A stretch of DNA of 64,000 bases from Alkalibacillus haloalkaliphilus. GTDB lineage: Bacteria; Bacillota; Bacilli; Bacillales; Alkalibacillaceae. The stretch lies in assembly GCF_007991275.1 (NCBI RefSeq), contig NZ_BJYA01000001.1:248001-312000 (forward strand). The letters run 5' to 3'. Position numbers and translations under genes: made by a program. Positions 52,931 through 62,633 of the stretch are shown one piece after another. The stretch's first letter is position 1. The number at the start of each line of letters is the position of its first letter. The notes below the pieces were generated by a model. That model saw only the letters and a program-made list of their open reading frames with translations. It did not search any database and had not been told where the DNA came from.

Positions 52931-54343
52931 CTAATCATTAGTTTCTCTCTCAAACGTTTCATCAATGGATTGTCTTGCCTCCTCGATTGTTTGATCACTA
53001 AGTTCATTCATTTTTTTATCAACATCTTCCGTTAACTCTTCAAAAGCATCGACTACTTCATTCTTTCTATCACTCAATTCATTTCTCTGTTCATTTGTAA
53101 AATAATCGTATTCTATCCATAAAAGGTCTATTGCCCTTTGAAGAGAAACAGACATTGATAAATTCCGGGAATTCCAATTTATCCTAGTACTATTAATGTC
53201 AGATTGATTAAATACCACTTGACGGTCAACCTCTCTCATTGCATCCCTCTTCCAGTCTTCCCAAGCCTTTAATACTTCTTCGGCACGTTCAAACTCTCTC
53301 TTCAACTCATCTTCATCTCGTGCTGTCGCAAAAATCCCATCCGTTACTTCTGCCATTTCTTCTAATTGCCTTTGGGCTTCCGCATCTGTATGGAAACCTA
53401 TAATATTAATAATTGGTTGGGCGTTTGATTCCGCTAATGATTGTGCGACTTTAACCGGATCACCATCACATGTTTCAATTCCATCACTAACAACGTATAT
53501 TAAGTTTGTATGATTACTAGCGTCATACTCGGATAATGCTTCTCGAGATTGCTCTAATGCATCAGCTAACGGTGTCCAGCCCCTTGGCTCAAATTGATTG
53601 AGAGCTTCTTGAAAGTCGGATTCATCATATGACGCAAACCCATAAACTTGCTCAATTCCTGCACATGAGAGTTCTTTATCACTGGCTGAACTCGAACCTT
53701 CATGACCGTATACTCGCAAAGAAACATTAGCTGCCTCTGGCACTTCAGCCATAAAACTCTGAATCGCTTCCTTAGCGATATCCATTTGTGTTCGATTTCC
53801 TACATATGCTCCCATACTTCCACTTGCGTCAAGTAGAATTTCTACATTGTAATTCTCCTTGAATTGAAAGCGGTCGTCAGGTGACTCAGGCGTCCCAGAA
53901 ATAGCAAACTCCCACTTCCGAATGACATCGCGTGGGTTTTCATAGTCTTCTGCAAATAACCAATACAAATGGCGTAAATACAGTTCGTATTCATCTTCTG
54001 AAGGATTATCACTCATAGGACCTAAAACTTCCATCTTATCAGCTACTTCATCAATGATATCTCGAACATAACCCTCATTTGCAAAAGGGCCTGGCATCTG
54101 AGATGCTAATTCTTCTATCGTTTCAGGGATTGGATCAATATCATCTAAGTTGACTACATCTTCCTGACTTTCAGTTGAAGTATCTTCATGGTTCTCTTCC
54201 TCTTCTTCAATTTCTTCATATTCAATTTCAACTTCTTTTTCCTCTTCGGCTTCATCAGCTGGAGGGACTTCTTCCTCTCCTCCAAAGCAAGCAGTAAGAG
54301 AAATGAAAATAACCGCTATTAGTAAAGCTCTTAACATCTTCAT
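52931..54343 (-). CDS. von Willebrand A domain lipoprotein 1
   Basis: 470 residues, laid out as its downstream twin: lipobox LTAC near residue 19, acidic linker, VWA domain with LLDASGSMGAY near 170, and a coiled-coil tail ending in IDETFERETND. Identity with the twin is almost complete from about residue 170 to 350, yet low in the linker, the part just before the VWA domain and the tail, which points to gene conversion of the core. The ATG at 54343 follows GAAGGTGA; the frame goes back to 54376. First non-pilin gene after the Flp pilin. Confidence 0.85.
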   Translation of the reverse strand: MKMLRALLIAVIFISLTACFGGEEEVPPADEAEEEKEVEIEYEEIEEEEENHEDTSTESQEDVVNLDDIDPIPETIEELASQMPGPFANEGYVRDIIDEVADKMEVLGPMSDNPSEDEYELYLRHLYWLFAEDYENPRDVIRKWEFAISGTPESPDDRFQFKENYNVEILLDASGSMGAYVGNRTQMDIAKEAIQSFMAEVPEAANVSLRVYGHEGSSSASDKELSCAGIEQVYGFASYDESDFQEALNQFEPRGWTPLADALEQSREALSEYDASNHTNLIYVVSDGIETCDGDPVKVAQSLAESNAQPIINIIGFHTDAEAQRQLEEMAEVTDGIFATARDEDELKREFERAEEVLKAWEDWKRDAMREVDRQVVFNQSDINSTRINWNSRNLSMSVSLQRAIDLLWIEYDYFTNEQRNELSDRKNEVVDAFEELTEDVDKKMNELSDQTIEEARQSIDETFERETND

Positions 54344-54463
54344 AAGTTTCACCTTCAACTCTTTTGTTCTGTACATTGATTTGTTTACAAATAAATTCGT
54401 CTATTTACTCCTAAATTCACTCTGGCCAAAGTTTAATAATGCTCTATCCCTTTTCACTTATGT

Positions 54464-54679
54464 CTAACCACCTATACTCTGAATTAACTCAACAATCTTA
54501 CCTACTACTTGATCTCCAATATCAGTAGCACCACTCATAGCAGTAGAAATTACACCTACCAAAATTACAATTACTGCAGCAATACCTATCCACTCTAAAG
54601 TTTGTGATCCTCTTTCTTCTTTTGTAACCTCACCAGCTCTGCTCATCACTTTTTCAAAAACTCTGTTAAACATCCTCAT
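54464..54679 (-). CDS. flp: Flp-like type IVb pilin
   Basis: 71 residues. A leader of about 24 residues ends in ERG, followed by SQTLEWIGIAAVIVILVGVI, a hydrophobic pilin helix, and a short tail. The site after Gly with Glu at +5 is that of Flp prepilins, but Trp stands where most have Tyr at +6. GGAGGAG lies five bases before the ATG. This would be the major pilus subunit. The gene follows tadC by 21 bases and is followed by an 120-base gap without a clear hairpin. Confidence 0.85.
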   Translation of the reverse strand: MRMFNRVFEKVMSRAGEVTKEERGSQTLEWIGIAAVIVILVGVISTAMSGATDIGDQVVGKIVELIQSIGG

Positions 54680-54700
54680 TCATACTCCTCCTCTTATGTT

Positions 54701-55636
54701 TTATAAGTAATTAAAGATACTATTATCTCCCATTAACATATTAAGAATCATAAGCCCGGCAATCATTAAGATTGAAACCGGTGCAATTAAAAACGTTGTA
54801 ACTAAAGTTACTTTTGGTGATGCTTTTGCTGCTAACTCTTTCACTTGCTCTTGACGCATCTGCCTTAAGTCTTCAGCTTGAATTTTGAATGTCTTTGCAA
54901 TCGGTATACCAAGGTCCATACCTTGAATTAATGCTTTAACTAAGGTTTGAAACTCTTCATTTTCATTTCGTTTAAGTAAATCACGATACGCCTTTTCTCT
55001 TGGTACACCTAAATCAATTTGTTGGTTGAACCTGGAGAACTCTTCTCGCAAAGGTCCATCAAAGTGACGAATGACCTCTCGAAGAGCTTGATCTAAACTA
55101 ACACCTGCTTGCAAACTCGTACTTACTGTGTCCATAAAATCAGGTAAGTCTTTGCGAATAAGTTGCTGCCTCCGCTTCACCTCTCTTTTTATTAAGAGAA
55201 TGGGTAGAAAATAACCAATGATTGGGTTGAAAACAAGCATGTATTGTGAAAATGGCAATCCGATTACAACAGCTAAAACCCCAGAGATAAATCCAACAAC
55301 TAGTAAGAAGATTTTAAGCCCTTGGAATCTCGCAACTGATAATTTCAAAGGGTTACCAGACAATCTAAGCCATTGATCAACTATGTGATTTTCACTAAAG
55401 AAGTTAATTCTTTGACCCAAGTCAGAGAAATCATCTGCGTACTTTGTCACTCGACTAAACAGCTTTGCTCTTCTGTCCTTTTTCTTTTCTTTCTTTTCAA
55501 ATGGGTCGACTTTTGTAACCTTTGATACATGTTCTAACACACCACGTTTTTCATTCAAAAACGTCCAAAAGTGCTTTAAACAAAGAAGTGTACATAACCA
55601 AAATGCGATTATAAATAAAATGATTAATGCATCCAT
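54701..55636 (-). CDS. tadC: Tad pilus inner-membrane platform protein TadC
   Basis: 311 residues of the GspF/T2SSF family. An N-terminal membrane helix, a cytosolic T2SSF domain (LPDFMDTVSTSLQAGVSLDQAL near residue 170, EFQTLVKALIQGMDLGIPIAKTF near 225) and membrane helices at about 110-150 and 275-300. With TadB it forms the platform on which the TadA ATPase drives pilus growth. It lies three bases after tadB. Confidence 0.9.
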   Translation of the reverse strand: MDALIILFIIAFWLCTLLCLKHFWTFLNEKRGVLEHVSKVTKVDPFEKKEKKKDRRAKLFSRVTKYADDFSDLGQRINFFSENHIVDQWLRLSGNPLKLSVARFQGLKIFLLVVGFISGVLAVVIGLPFSQYMLVFNPIIGYFLPILLIKREVKRRQQLIRKDLPDFMDTVSTSLQAGVSLDQALREVIRHFDGPLREEFSRFNQQIDLGVPREKAYRDLLKRNENEEFQTLVKALIQGMDLGIPIAKTFKIQAEDLRQMRQEQVKELAAKASPKVTLVTTFLIAPVSILMIAGLMILNMLMGDNSIFNYL

Positions 55637-55639
55637 AAG

Positions 55640-56569
55640 CTACACCTTTATATCCGTTATTTTTCGTATCAGTATGAAAGAAAGTACAATAGCTGCTAAA
55701 AACAGAACTAGTATAACAAGGCCAAATCCTGACCAAAGTGGGTCGATAAATCCATCTATTACGTTATTCATAACTAAAAGAAGAAGTATCGGTAATATTG
55801 GAACGATTAATGATATATACTTTTGTTCTGATGTCATCGTTTTAATAATTTGATTTAAAACTTTTCGGTCTTCAAAAGTATTAGCCATCGTCTCTAAAGT
55901 GAGGGCTAAATTACCTCCAGTTTTCTTCTGAATCAGCAATGTGGCTATAAATAGATTAAAATCACGAGATTTGTTTCTTTTTTGTACTGTTCTAAGCGCA
56001 TTTTCTAACGTGACACCCATCTTTAATTCATTTGAGATCCGTTTAAACTCTTCTCCAGCTGGGGCTGATACTTCTCGTGCAACTAGGTCAATACCTTGAT
56101 TGATCGTTAACCCCGACCTTGCTGCATTACCAAGTATTCTACAGACTTCACTTAATTGATCATTAAACCTATGTTCGTAACTGTTTTTCCTAAAATAAAA
56201 CAGTAAATAATTAACAAGGGTTATTAACACTAATGGCAAAAGCACACTGACCATTATTGGCATACTAAAGATTGAGAACATTAATACAAACAAAGCCATA
56301 TATCCTACAATTAATATCCCTAAATACTCAGAAGGGAGAAGCTTCAAGTTGGCATTATGCAGTTTGTTTTTCAACGCCTGAGAAGACTCTCTTTCATCAA
56401 AGCGCTCTCCCCAGCGACTAATAATACTTTTTCTCTCTTCTTCAGGGAAAATCTTTTTAACTGTTTGATTCCATTCTTTCTTTTGAGATCTATAACCTAA
56501 GAAGAAATAAATACTAAATAAAAATGATAAGACAGCTAAGCTATACAGTATAGTTACGACTAGATTCAT
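55640..56569 (-). CDS. tadB: Tad pilus inner-membrane platform protein TadB
   Basis: 309 residues, GspF family. Membrane helix at the N terminus, a pair near 90-125, the T2SSF domain (NDQLSEVCRILGNAARSGLTINQGI near 140, KTGGNLALTLETMANTFEDRKV near 215) and two C-terminal helices. A GGAGG site six to ten bases ahead supports this start, which lies inside the end of the tadA gene (29-base overlap). Confidence 0.9.
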   Translation of the reverse strand: MNLVVTILYSLAVLSFLFSIYFFLGYRSQKKEWNQTVKKIFPEEERKSIISRWGERFDERESSQALKNKLHNANLKLLPSEYLGILIVGYMALFVLMFSIFSMPIMVSVLLPLVLITLVNYLLFYFRKNSYEHRFNDQLSEVCRILGNAARSGLTINQGIDLVAREVSAPAGEEFKRISNELKMGVTLENALRTVQKRNKSRDFNLFIATLLIQKKTGGNLALTLETMANTFEDRKVLNQIIKTMTSEQKYISLIVPILPILLLLVMNNVIDGFIDPLWSGFGLVILVLFLAAIVLSFILIRKITDIKV

Positions 56570-57911
56570 AATCCATAACCTCCTTAGGATTGAAGATTGA
56601 TGGATTAATATCTATTCCTACGACTTTTAAGTGTTGTAAACACTTGGGTATGACACCTGTTGGGGTGAAATATCCATTTACTGTTCCATCCTCTTTAACA
56701 CCTGTACGTTGAAATTTAAAGATGTTCCGAACTTCAATTCGTCCGTCTGAATTTACTTCCAGCTCTGATATGTTCATTACTTTACGACTTCCATCTGTTA
56801 AGCGTTGAACTTGAACAATATATTGTATAGCACCAGTGATGTAATCACGAATAACGTTTGTCGTTAAATCCATTCCAGCCATAACAACCATTCCTTCGAC
56901 TCTATTAATAGCGTCATCAGGAGTGTTAGCGTGAATAGTCGTCAATGAACCTTCATGACCGGTATTCATCGCTTGTAACATGTCAAAGGCTTCCGGACCA
57001 CGGACTTCACCGACAATGATGCGGTCTGGTCGCATTCTTAATGAGTTTTTTACCAATTGTCGAATAGTAATTTCCCCTTCACCTTCAACGTTAGGGGGAC
57101 GAGACTCCATTCCGATAGCATTCGGGCGTTCAATTCTTAACTCTGCTGAATCCTCAATTGTAATTACACGCTCACTTCTAGGGATCGACTTCGCTAAGGC
57201 ATTAAGTAAAGTTGTTTTACCACTTCCCGTTCCTCCTGATATAAGCAAACTTAATTTGGCTTTCACAAGTGCTTCTAAAAACATAGACATCTCTTGTGTA
57301 AACGTCTCGGTCTCTTGCAAATCATTCATACTAAAAGGTTCTTTTCGAAATTTACGAATCGATACTAGGGTTCCTCCTAAGCTAATAGGGTCGATTACTG
57401 CGTTAACTCTACTTCCATCCGGTAACCTAGCATCTACCATTGGAGAACTTTCATCAATTCTCCTCCCTAATGGAGCTACTACACGGTCAACAATATGTTT
57501 GACGTGATCTTCATCTTTAAAAGAAACGTTCACGCGTTGAAGTTGACCATTCTTTTCTATAAATACTTCACTTGGAGAGTTAACTAAAATCTCTGTAATG
57601 GAATCATCCTTCAACAGGGGTTCTAATGGGCCGAAGCCAACACTTTCATCAATTAACATAGAAAGCATTCTTTTCTTATCTTGTTTCGGGATGACAACTT
57701 GTTCTTCAGACATAAACTGATTGACTAAACGTTCAATTTTCAGCCTTTTGTCTGACTCATCTAAGCTTGTAATTTGTTCAAGGTTTATTTCTGTTAATAA
57801 TCTAGATTTATAATGTTCAACTAACTCATCTAAATAACCTGAGCTTGAAGTGACACCACGATCAAATTCATTATCTGCCAGCTCTTTTCGTCCTTTTTGA
57901 AAAAGAGACAT
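56541..57911 (-). CDS. tadA: Tad pilus assembly ATPase TadA (CpaF)
   Basis: 456 residues of the type II/IV secretion ATPase family. The N1 domain (FGPLEPLLKDDSITEILVN near residue 90) is followed by Walker A in ISGGTGSGKTTLLNAL near 235, ITIEDSAELRI, the His box LRMRPDRIIVGEVRG near 295 and TGHEGSLTTIHAN near 325. A single ATPase of this kind powers both extension and retraction of Tad pili. The start has AAGGGGTG upstream; 18 bases separate it from tadZ. Confidence 0.95.
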   Translation of the reverse strand: MSLFQKGRKELADNEFDRGVTSSSGYLDELVEHYKSRLLTEINLEQITSLDESDKRLKIERLVNQFMSEEQVVIPKQDKKRMLSMLIDESVGFGPLEPLLKDDSITEILVNSPSEVFIEKNGQLQRVNVSFKDEDHVKHIVDRVVAPLGRRIDESSPMVDARLPDGSRVNAVIDPISLGGTLVSIRKFRKEPFSMNDLQETETFTQEMSMFLEALVKAKLSLLISGGTGSGKTTLLNALAKSIPRSERVITIEDSAELRIERPNAIGMESRPPNVEGEGEITIRQLVKNSLRMRPDRIIVGEVRGPEAFDMLQAMNTGHEGSLTTIHANTPDDAINRVEGMVVMAGMDLTTNVIRDYITGAIQYIVQVQRLTDGSRKVMNISELEVNSDGRIEVRNIFKFQRTGVKEDGTVNGYFTPTGVIPKCLQHLKVVGIDINPSIFNPKEVMDYESSRNYTV

Positions 57912-57929
57912 GAAATCACCCCTTAACGA

Positions 57930-59099
57930 TTATTTCAGCATGGAGTGTACCCATTTATGAATATCTTTTGAAAACGGGGATAACTTTTTCTCCTGAGGCT
58001 CTTTACGTAATGGCTCTCCATGGTTAATTCTGGATTGAACATTTTTTATATCTCTTCTAATTTCTGAAGCAACAGGGTACGAGACAAATCGTTCAAGGTC
58101 TTTCTGCGTCAACTCCAGATCTTTCGCCTTATAGTTCAAAACAATTTCAATTTTATCTTTTGAATCAATCCCTAGGCGATTTAGAAGAAGCTCTACCCCT
58201 TTTAAAACTTGCAATGATACTGTATTGAGCTCCATAATATAGTAGATTCGATTAGCTTCTTCCAAAGCAATAAAAGACCGTTCATCTATCCAACTTGGTA
58301 AATCGACAATGATGAAATCAAAACTCCTCTTACTTGCACGGATCAGCCTTAACACAAAGTCTTCAGTAATTTTTTCAGCCATTTCAGCATCTTTAGGACT
58401 AATCAATACATTTAATTCGGAATTCTCCTCCGTCTCTGAAACGTTACGAATGTGGTGTTCTCCTAATTCGTTTATAACTGGTATTAAATCTATTATTGAA
58501 CGGTTGCTTTCCATCCCTAAATACGCTTCGGCACCACCAAACTGCAAATTCAAATCAATAAAAAGTACTTTTCCGGTCGACTCAAGTTTTAAAGTTTGGG
58601 CAAAAGTCGAACTGATCAGTGATTTCCCAACACCACCCGATCCACTATAAAATGAAAAGACTTTACCTCCACCTCTTTTATAGCCATCTGCTTGGTCTAA
58701 CGATTGAGAAACTATTTGTACATTCGTTGCCATTTCCTCAATACGTTCTTTTAACAATAATTCCTCACCTGGAATAACAAATAGGTCTGTCACTCCTAAG
58801 CGATTGAGGTTTCTAAGTAATTCGAAGTCCTCTTGGCCTGTAACACAAATAATAGAGGAATTAGGTGATTCTGCTAATATGATTTGAGTAAAGTCAGCAG
58901 GAGAAGTACCGTGACTGGCAATAATAATAATCTCTGCTTCAACTTTTTTTAGCTCTGATGTCGTAATAAACTTCAAATCAAAGCTGTCACTGAGCTGCTC
59001 TTGTAACATAGCTTTTAATTCATCGTGATCGCCTATTACATACACATTACTAATTGCGTTCATTTGACCATTAACCATCTCTGTCTTATTCATCTTCAT
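57930..59099 (-). CDS. tadZ: Tad pilus localisation protein TadZ (CpaE)
   Basis: About 389 residues. The N-terminal 130 form a degenerate receiver-like domain. A ParA/MinD-like ATPase follows, with the deviant Walker A in SGSGGVGKSLISS near residue 165, LFIDLNLQFGG near 195 and VDLPSW near 270. TadZ places the pilus machine within the cell. The ATG at 59099, behind GAGGAAAGTG, is favoured over the ATG at 59117. It overlaps cpaB by 14 bases. Confidence 0.9.
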   Translation of the reverse strand: MKMNKTEMVNGQMNAISNVYVIGDHDELKAMLQEQLSDSFDLKFITTSELKKVEAEIIIIASHGTSPADFTQIILAESPNSSIICVTGQEDFELLRNLNRLGVTDLFVIPGEELLLKERIEEMATNVQIVSQSLDQADGYKRGGGKVFSFYSGSGGVGKSLISSTFAQTLKLESTGKVLFIDLNLQFGGAEAYLGMESNRSIIDLIPVINELGEHHIRNVSETEENSELNVLISPKDAEMAEKITEDFVLRLIRASKRSFDFIIVDLPSWIDERSFIALEEANRIYYIMELNTVSLQVLKGVELLLNRLGIDSKDKIEIVLNYKAKDLELTQKDLERFVSYPVASEIRRDIKNVQSRINHGEPLRKEPQEKKLSPFSKDIHKWVHSMLK

Positions 59100-59790
59100 C
59101 AGAATCACTTTCCTCATCCGTTAAATCTTCATCTTCAACTTGTTCATCTTCCTCTATTGGCTCCGTAGACTGGTTAGCCTCTTCACTTACGTTTGCTTTA
59201 AGCACTCTCATACTGTCAGCATAGTTTTGCATATGAACTAAATCCGTCACTTTATCAAATGGTATCTCTAGCTGCACACCCGAGAAACCAGAGTCATTAT
59301 GCGCCACTCTTGCTACTTGAACATCTTCCATAAAAACTTCAGTAATTGGTTCATCATCAAAGTCATGTGAGACGATAATATCGACACGATCCAAAGCTGT
59401 AAGTTCTTCATCGAAGTAGACTTGATCAGACCTCAATACTGAAACAAGTCGATTTTCCTGTTCAGTTACTGATGAAGCATCTTTCAGCATGTTTTCAGTG
59501 ATAATCTCTCCATTAGCTAAAGGAATCACCGATACTTGATCAACTAATTCATTAACATCTGTAATAAACTCATCACGTACATAACGTTGTGGAACTTCAT
59601 CTGTTCTAACATCACTTGGCGTAATAATCTTTCTTGAAGGAATATCTGTACTTGCGGTATATACTGTTACCATTGTCCCAAGATCATCGTTAAGCGATTG
59701 AACCTTTTGTAAGATTAGGAACCCTGATACTGCTGCTAATATAACGGCTAGGACTAAAAACACTATTGCTCTTCGTTTTGATTCCAGCAT
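59086..59790 (-). CDS. cpaB: SAF-domain pilus assembly protein CpaB (RcpC-like)
   Basis: 234 residues. One N-terminal membrane helix (8-28) is followed by a SAF domain (VTVYTASTDIPSRKIITPSDVRTDEVP near 43, in parts; NGEIITENML near 95) and a C-terminal RcpC-like part. The last 30 residues are almost all Asp, Glu and Ser, which is unusual and may suit high salt. In Gram-negatives this protein works with the secretin RcpA; here no secretin is needed, so it probably links membrane and wall. First gene of the locus; AAAAGGAG lies upstream. Confidence 0.85.
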   Translation of the reverse strand: MLESKRRAIVFLVLAVILAAVSGFLILQKVQSLNDDLGTMVTVYTASTDIPSRKIITPSDVRTDEVPQRYVRDEFITDVNELVDQVSVIPLANGEIITENMLKDASSVTEQENRLVSVLRSDQVYFDEELTALDRVDIIVSHDFDDEPITEVFMEDVQVARVAHNDSGFSGVQLEIPFDKVTDLVHMQNYADSMRVLKANVSEEANQSTEPIEEDEQVEDEDLTDEESDSDEDE

Positions 59791-60258
59791 GATATGTACT
59801 CCTTTTACACTGTTTGTTTAAAATCACTACTACAGAAAAACATAACTATTGTTATTACAAAGCATTTATATGAATAACCCTTCAGAAAATAACTTTGAAC
59901 TCAAGACAATGCCGTTACTGACCTGCATACCGCTTCAAAAACAGTTATATTGGATTAGTATTATATAACTATTAATTTTTCTATTAATCTAACAATCTGT
60001 AAGGCTAAAGTGGCTTATTCAGCGTTACAGTTGTATATTTCTTTTAAATTCCTAAATTTGTTACAGTAATGACTATAAAAGCAATAAAAGTGAAACAACC
60101 TATAAAATTCCAATTGTTTGACAAACATTGTAACAAAGCTAGAATATTTTTCCATGGTGCTTATTTACTACTACTTCATCACTTAAGCATAAGGTAGTAC
60201 TAATTGCCTGATTTTTGTAATTTCTAATATGGTATAATAATTAATGGAGGTGTTGTTT
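59791..60258. other. Long AT-rich intergenic region between the Tad locus and the CXXC gene
   Basis: 467 bases that must hold the divergent promoters of the Tad operon (leftward) and the CXXC protein gene (rightward). I find rightward promoter elements (annotated separately) and, leftward, only a TATAAT at 59965-59960 without a convincing -35 element. No coding frame, tRNA or strong hairpin was seen. Confidence 0.6.
60118..60145 (+). promoter_or_regulatory. Sigma-A-like promoter candidate, rightward
   Basis: TTGACA (60118-60123) and TAGAAT (60140-60145) with a 16-base spacer, a near-consensus vegetative promoter pointing at the CXXC gene about 115 bases on. A second, extended -10 element TGGTATAAT lies at 60230-60238, too close to the ATG at 60244 for that codon to be the start. 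Confidence 0.5.
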
Positions 60259-60579
60259 TTGCCGGTTTGTCAGCAATGTGGAACAGAATGGACGTGGTGG
60301 GAGACGAATAAAGCTTCTGCTAATTTAGATACACGGTTGGTATGCCCTCACTGTCATGCGCATCAGTATGCCTCTAAAAAGACGTTGAAAGTAACGGGTG
60401 TATTAACTTTACTTATTCCATTTATTATAATTTTCCCTTCGTTTTTCATGGAGTTCTCTATTTTAGGCCTTATTTTACATTGCCTTACGGTTATAGTGTT
60501 GTTTTTTTCCTTTTATCCTTTTATCTTGAAGTTAAGCAGTACTGAAGAGCATTTAGTTAACTGGGGGAGAATGAAATAA
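60259..60579 (+). CDS. CXXC-20-CXXC family membrane protein
   Basis: 106 residues. Two CxxC pairs (CQQC near residue 4 and CPHC near 29, about 21 residues apart) form a zinc-ribbon-like head, followed by two hydrophobic helices (about 45-65 and 68-90). This matches the small CXXC-20-CXXC family known from Bacillales, with no assigned function. I choose the TTG at 60259, six bases after GGAGGTG; the ATG at 60244 lies before this site and almost on the extended -10 element. Confidence 0.82.
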   Translation: MPVCQQCGTEWTWWETNKASANLDTRLVCPHCHAHQYASKKTLKVTGVLTLLIPFIIIFPSFFMEFSILGLILHCLTVIVLFFSFYPFILKLSSTEEHLVNWGRMK

Positions 60580-60613
60580 ATCCAGTCGTCAATTAGTTAT
60601 GACGACTGGATTT
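60578..60613. terminator. Bidirectional terminator between the CXXC gene and oppF
   Basis: A perfect 13-bp stem (AAATCCAGTCGTC with GACGACTGGATTT) and ten-base loop between two convergent genes, flanked by AT-rich tails. It lies just before the oppF stop on the minus strand. Confidence 0.9.
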
Positions 60614-60618
60614 ATTTA

Positions 60619-61605
60619 TTACGCGGTATAATGACAGGCTGCTAAATGGTCCTCTTTCACTTCTTCTAAAGCTGGATCAACTTGTTTACAATATTCTGTC
60701 GCAAGGGGGCAACGTGTATGAAAACGACATCCAGAAGGTACATTTAACGGACTAGGAACATCACCTTTAAGTTGAATTCTTTCCTTATTGTCTTCTGTTA
60801 TATCAGGAATTGCTGAAAATAAAGCTTGTGTGTAAGGGTGCGCTGGTTTCTCATATATGGAGTCTTCATCAGCTAACTCGACCATTTTACCTAAATACAT
60901 CACACCTACTCGGTCGCTAATATGCTTAACGACAGATAAATCATGAGAAATGAAAATATAAGTTAGTTGGTGTTTCCTTTTGAGCTTTTGTAATAAGTTC
61001 AATACTTGCGCTTGAACGGATACGTCTAATGCCGAGACCGCTTCATCACATATAATTAACTTAGGTTGTACAGCAAGTGCTCTGGCAATACTAACTCTCT
61101 GCCTTTGCCCACCGCTAAATTCATGTGGATACTTCCAATAAGCTTCAGCTTTCAATCCGACTTCTTCAAGTAAATTTTGAACGTAGCTTTGCCGTTCTTT
61201 TTTAGGGACGATCTCATGAGTTGCTACAATTTCAGTCAACATTGCTCCTACTGTCATTCTAGGGTTCAATGAAGCGAAGGGGTCCTGGAATATAATTTGT
61301 ATATCTTTACGTAATTTCCGTAACTGCTTTCCACTCAATTGAGCTATATCTTGACCTTCGTAAAACACTTCACCTGACGTTGGTTTTTGTAGTTGAAGCA
61401 GTGCACGTCCCATCGTTGACTTACCACAACCAGACTCACCGACAATGCCTAATGTTTCACCTTTTTTAACATTAAACGTTAAGTCATCAACTGCTTTGAC
61501 TTGTTGTTTTTGTTTAAATAAGCCACCACCGACTTCAAAGTACTTTTTTAACCCTTTAATCTCTAATAGGTTGTCGGTCGACTGCTTCACTTGAGCTGTT
61601 GTCAT
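60619..61605 (-). CDS. oppF: Oligopeptide ABC importer ATP-binding protein OppF
   Basis: About 328 residues. Walker [10 protein letters not shown] near residue 55, signature [16 protein letters not shown] near 160, Walker [14 protein letters not shown], and the C-terminal oligopeptide domain with a Cys-rich iron-sulfur-type motif ([14 protein letters not shown]) near 290. With OppD it drives peptide (or dipeptide/nickel) uptake. The ATG at 61605 follows AAGGAGGGGAG; it overlaps oppD by 50 bases. Confidence 0.92.
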   Translation of the reverse strand: MTTAQVKQSTDNLLEIKGLKKYFEVGGGLFKQKQQVKAVDDLTFNVKKGETLGIVGESGCGKSTMGRALLQLQKPTSGEVFYEGQDIAQLSGKQLRKLRKDIQIIFQDPFASLNPRMTVGAMLTEIVATHEIVPKKERQSYVQNLLEEVGLKAEAYWKYPHEFSGGQRQRVSIARALAVQPKLIICDEAVSALDVSVQAQVLNLLQKLKRKHQLTYIFISHDLSVVKHISDRVGVMYLGKMVELADEDSIYEKPAHPYTQALFSAIPDITEDNKERIQLKGDVPSPLNVPSGCRFHTRCPLATEYCKQVDPALEEVKEDHLAACHYTA

Positions 61606-62620
61606 TAGACTCCCCTCCTTCAAATGGTGTCATCTTCTGCCACTCACCTGAATACATCCAACAACGAACGGGGTGATCTTCTGTTCCTACTTCTTCTGGA
61701 GACTGAACGAAACACTCCTGTTTTGCAAAAGCACACCTAGTCGAAAAGCGACAACCAGAGGGCATTTCATCTGGGTTCGGTACAGACCCTTTAATGACTG
61801 GTAGTTCTTCTGTTTTCCCTTGTAGTTTTGGAATTGATTCGATCAACCCTTGTGTGTATGGGTGTTTTGGGTTATCAAATAATGACCTTGAATCAGTATA
61901 TTCGATCACTTCACCTGCATACATCACGAGCACTTGGTCACCCATTTCTGAAACGACGCCTAAATCATGGGTAATCATGACAATCGACATGTCTAAATCG
62001 GCTTTCAACTCATTTAAAAGGTCTAAAATTTGAGCTTGGATCGTTACATCTAATGCTGTTGTTGGCTCATCGGCGATTAATAATTTGGGATTACAAGCAA
62101 GTGCCATCGCAATCATGACACGCTGACGCATTCCTCCACTCATTTCGTGGGGGTAGTTATGAACTCGCTCACGTGGAGAAGGAATACCAACTAATTCAAA
62201 CATTTCAACAACGCGTTCATAGGCTTCTTTTTTCGTTACGTTACGGTGAATTCGGACTGCTTCTGCAATTTGTTTCCCTACTGTATGAACGGGATTTAAT
62301 GACGTCATTGGCTCTTGAAAAATCATTGAGATCTCATTGCCACGTATTTTACTCATTTCTTTCATGGATTGGTTCGTTAAGTCTTGACCTTCAAATCGAA
62401 TCTCACCTGAACGAATTCCCCCTGATTCTGGTAGTAGTCCCATAATTGAAAGTGAAGTTAAACTTTTCCCGCAACCTGATTCGCCAACGATACATAGTGT
62501 TTCTCCTTTTTGCACGTTAAACGACACACCATTTAAGATTTGTGTGAAGTTCTTTTTATTATTAAATCCAACTTCTAAGCCGCGGACTTGTAATTGGTAT
62601 TCTTCGCTCGTATTTTTCAT
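61556..62620 (-). CDS. oppD: Oligopeptide ABC importer ATP-binding protein OppD
   Basis: 354 residues. Walker [12 protein letters not shown] near residue 47, signature [16 protein letters not shown] near 158, Walker [13 protein letters not shown], and the C-terminal [14 protein letters not shown] motif near 295. A 30-residue tail rich in Ser, Asn and Asp, beyond the usual OppD end, makes the overlap with oppF. It pairs with OppF to energise import. Confidence 0.92.
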   Translation of the reverse strand: MKNTSEEYQLQVRGLEVGFNNKKNFTQILNGVSFNVQKGETLCIVGESGCGKSLTSLSIMGLLPESGGIRSGEIRFEGQDLTNQSMKEMSKIRGNEISMIFQEPMTSLNPVHTVGKQIAEAVRIHRNVTKKEAYERVVEMFELVGIPSPRERVHNYPHEMSGGMRQRVMIAMALACNPKLLIADEPTTALDVTIQAQILDLLNELKADLDMSIVMITHDLGVVSEMGDQVLVMYAGEVIEYTDSRSLFDNPKHPYTQGLIESIPKLQGKTEELPVIKGSVPNPDEMPSGCRFSTRCAFAKQECFVQSPEEVGTEDHPVRCWMYSGEWQKMTPFEGGESNDNSSSEAVDRQPIRD

Positions 62621-62633
62621 GACGTGACACTCC

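Noticed and set aside
56980-57507. Plus-strand frame of 175 codons
   Set aside because: Antisense shadow of the well-supported tadA ATPase gene; no family features.
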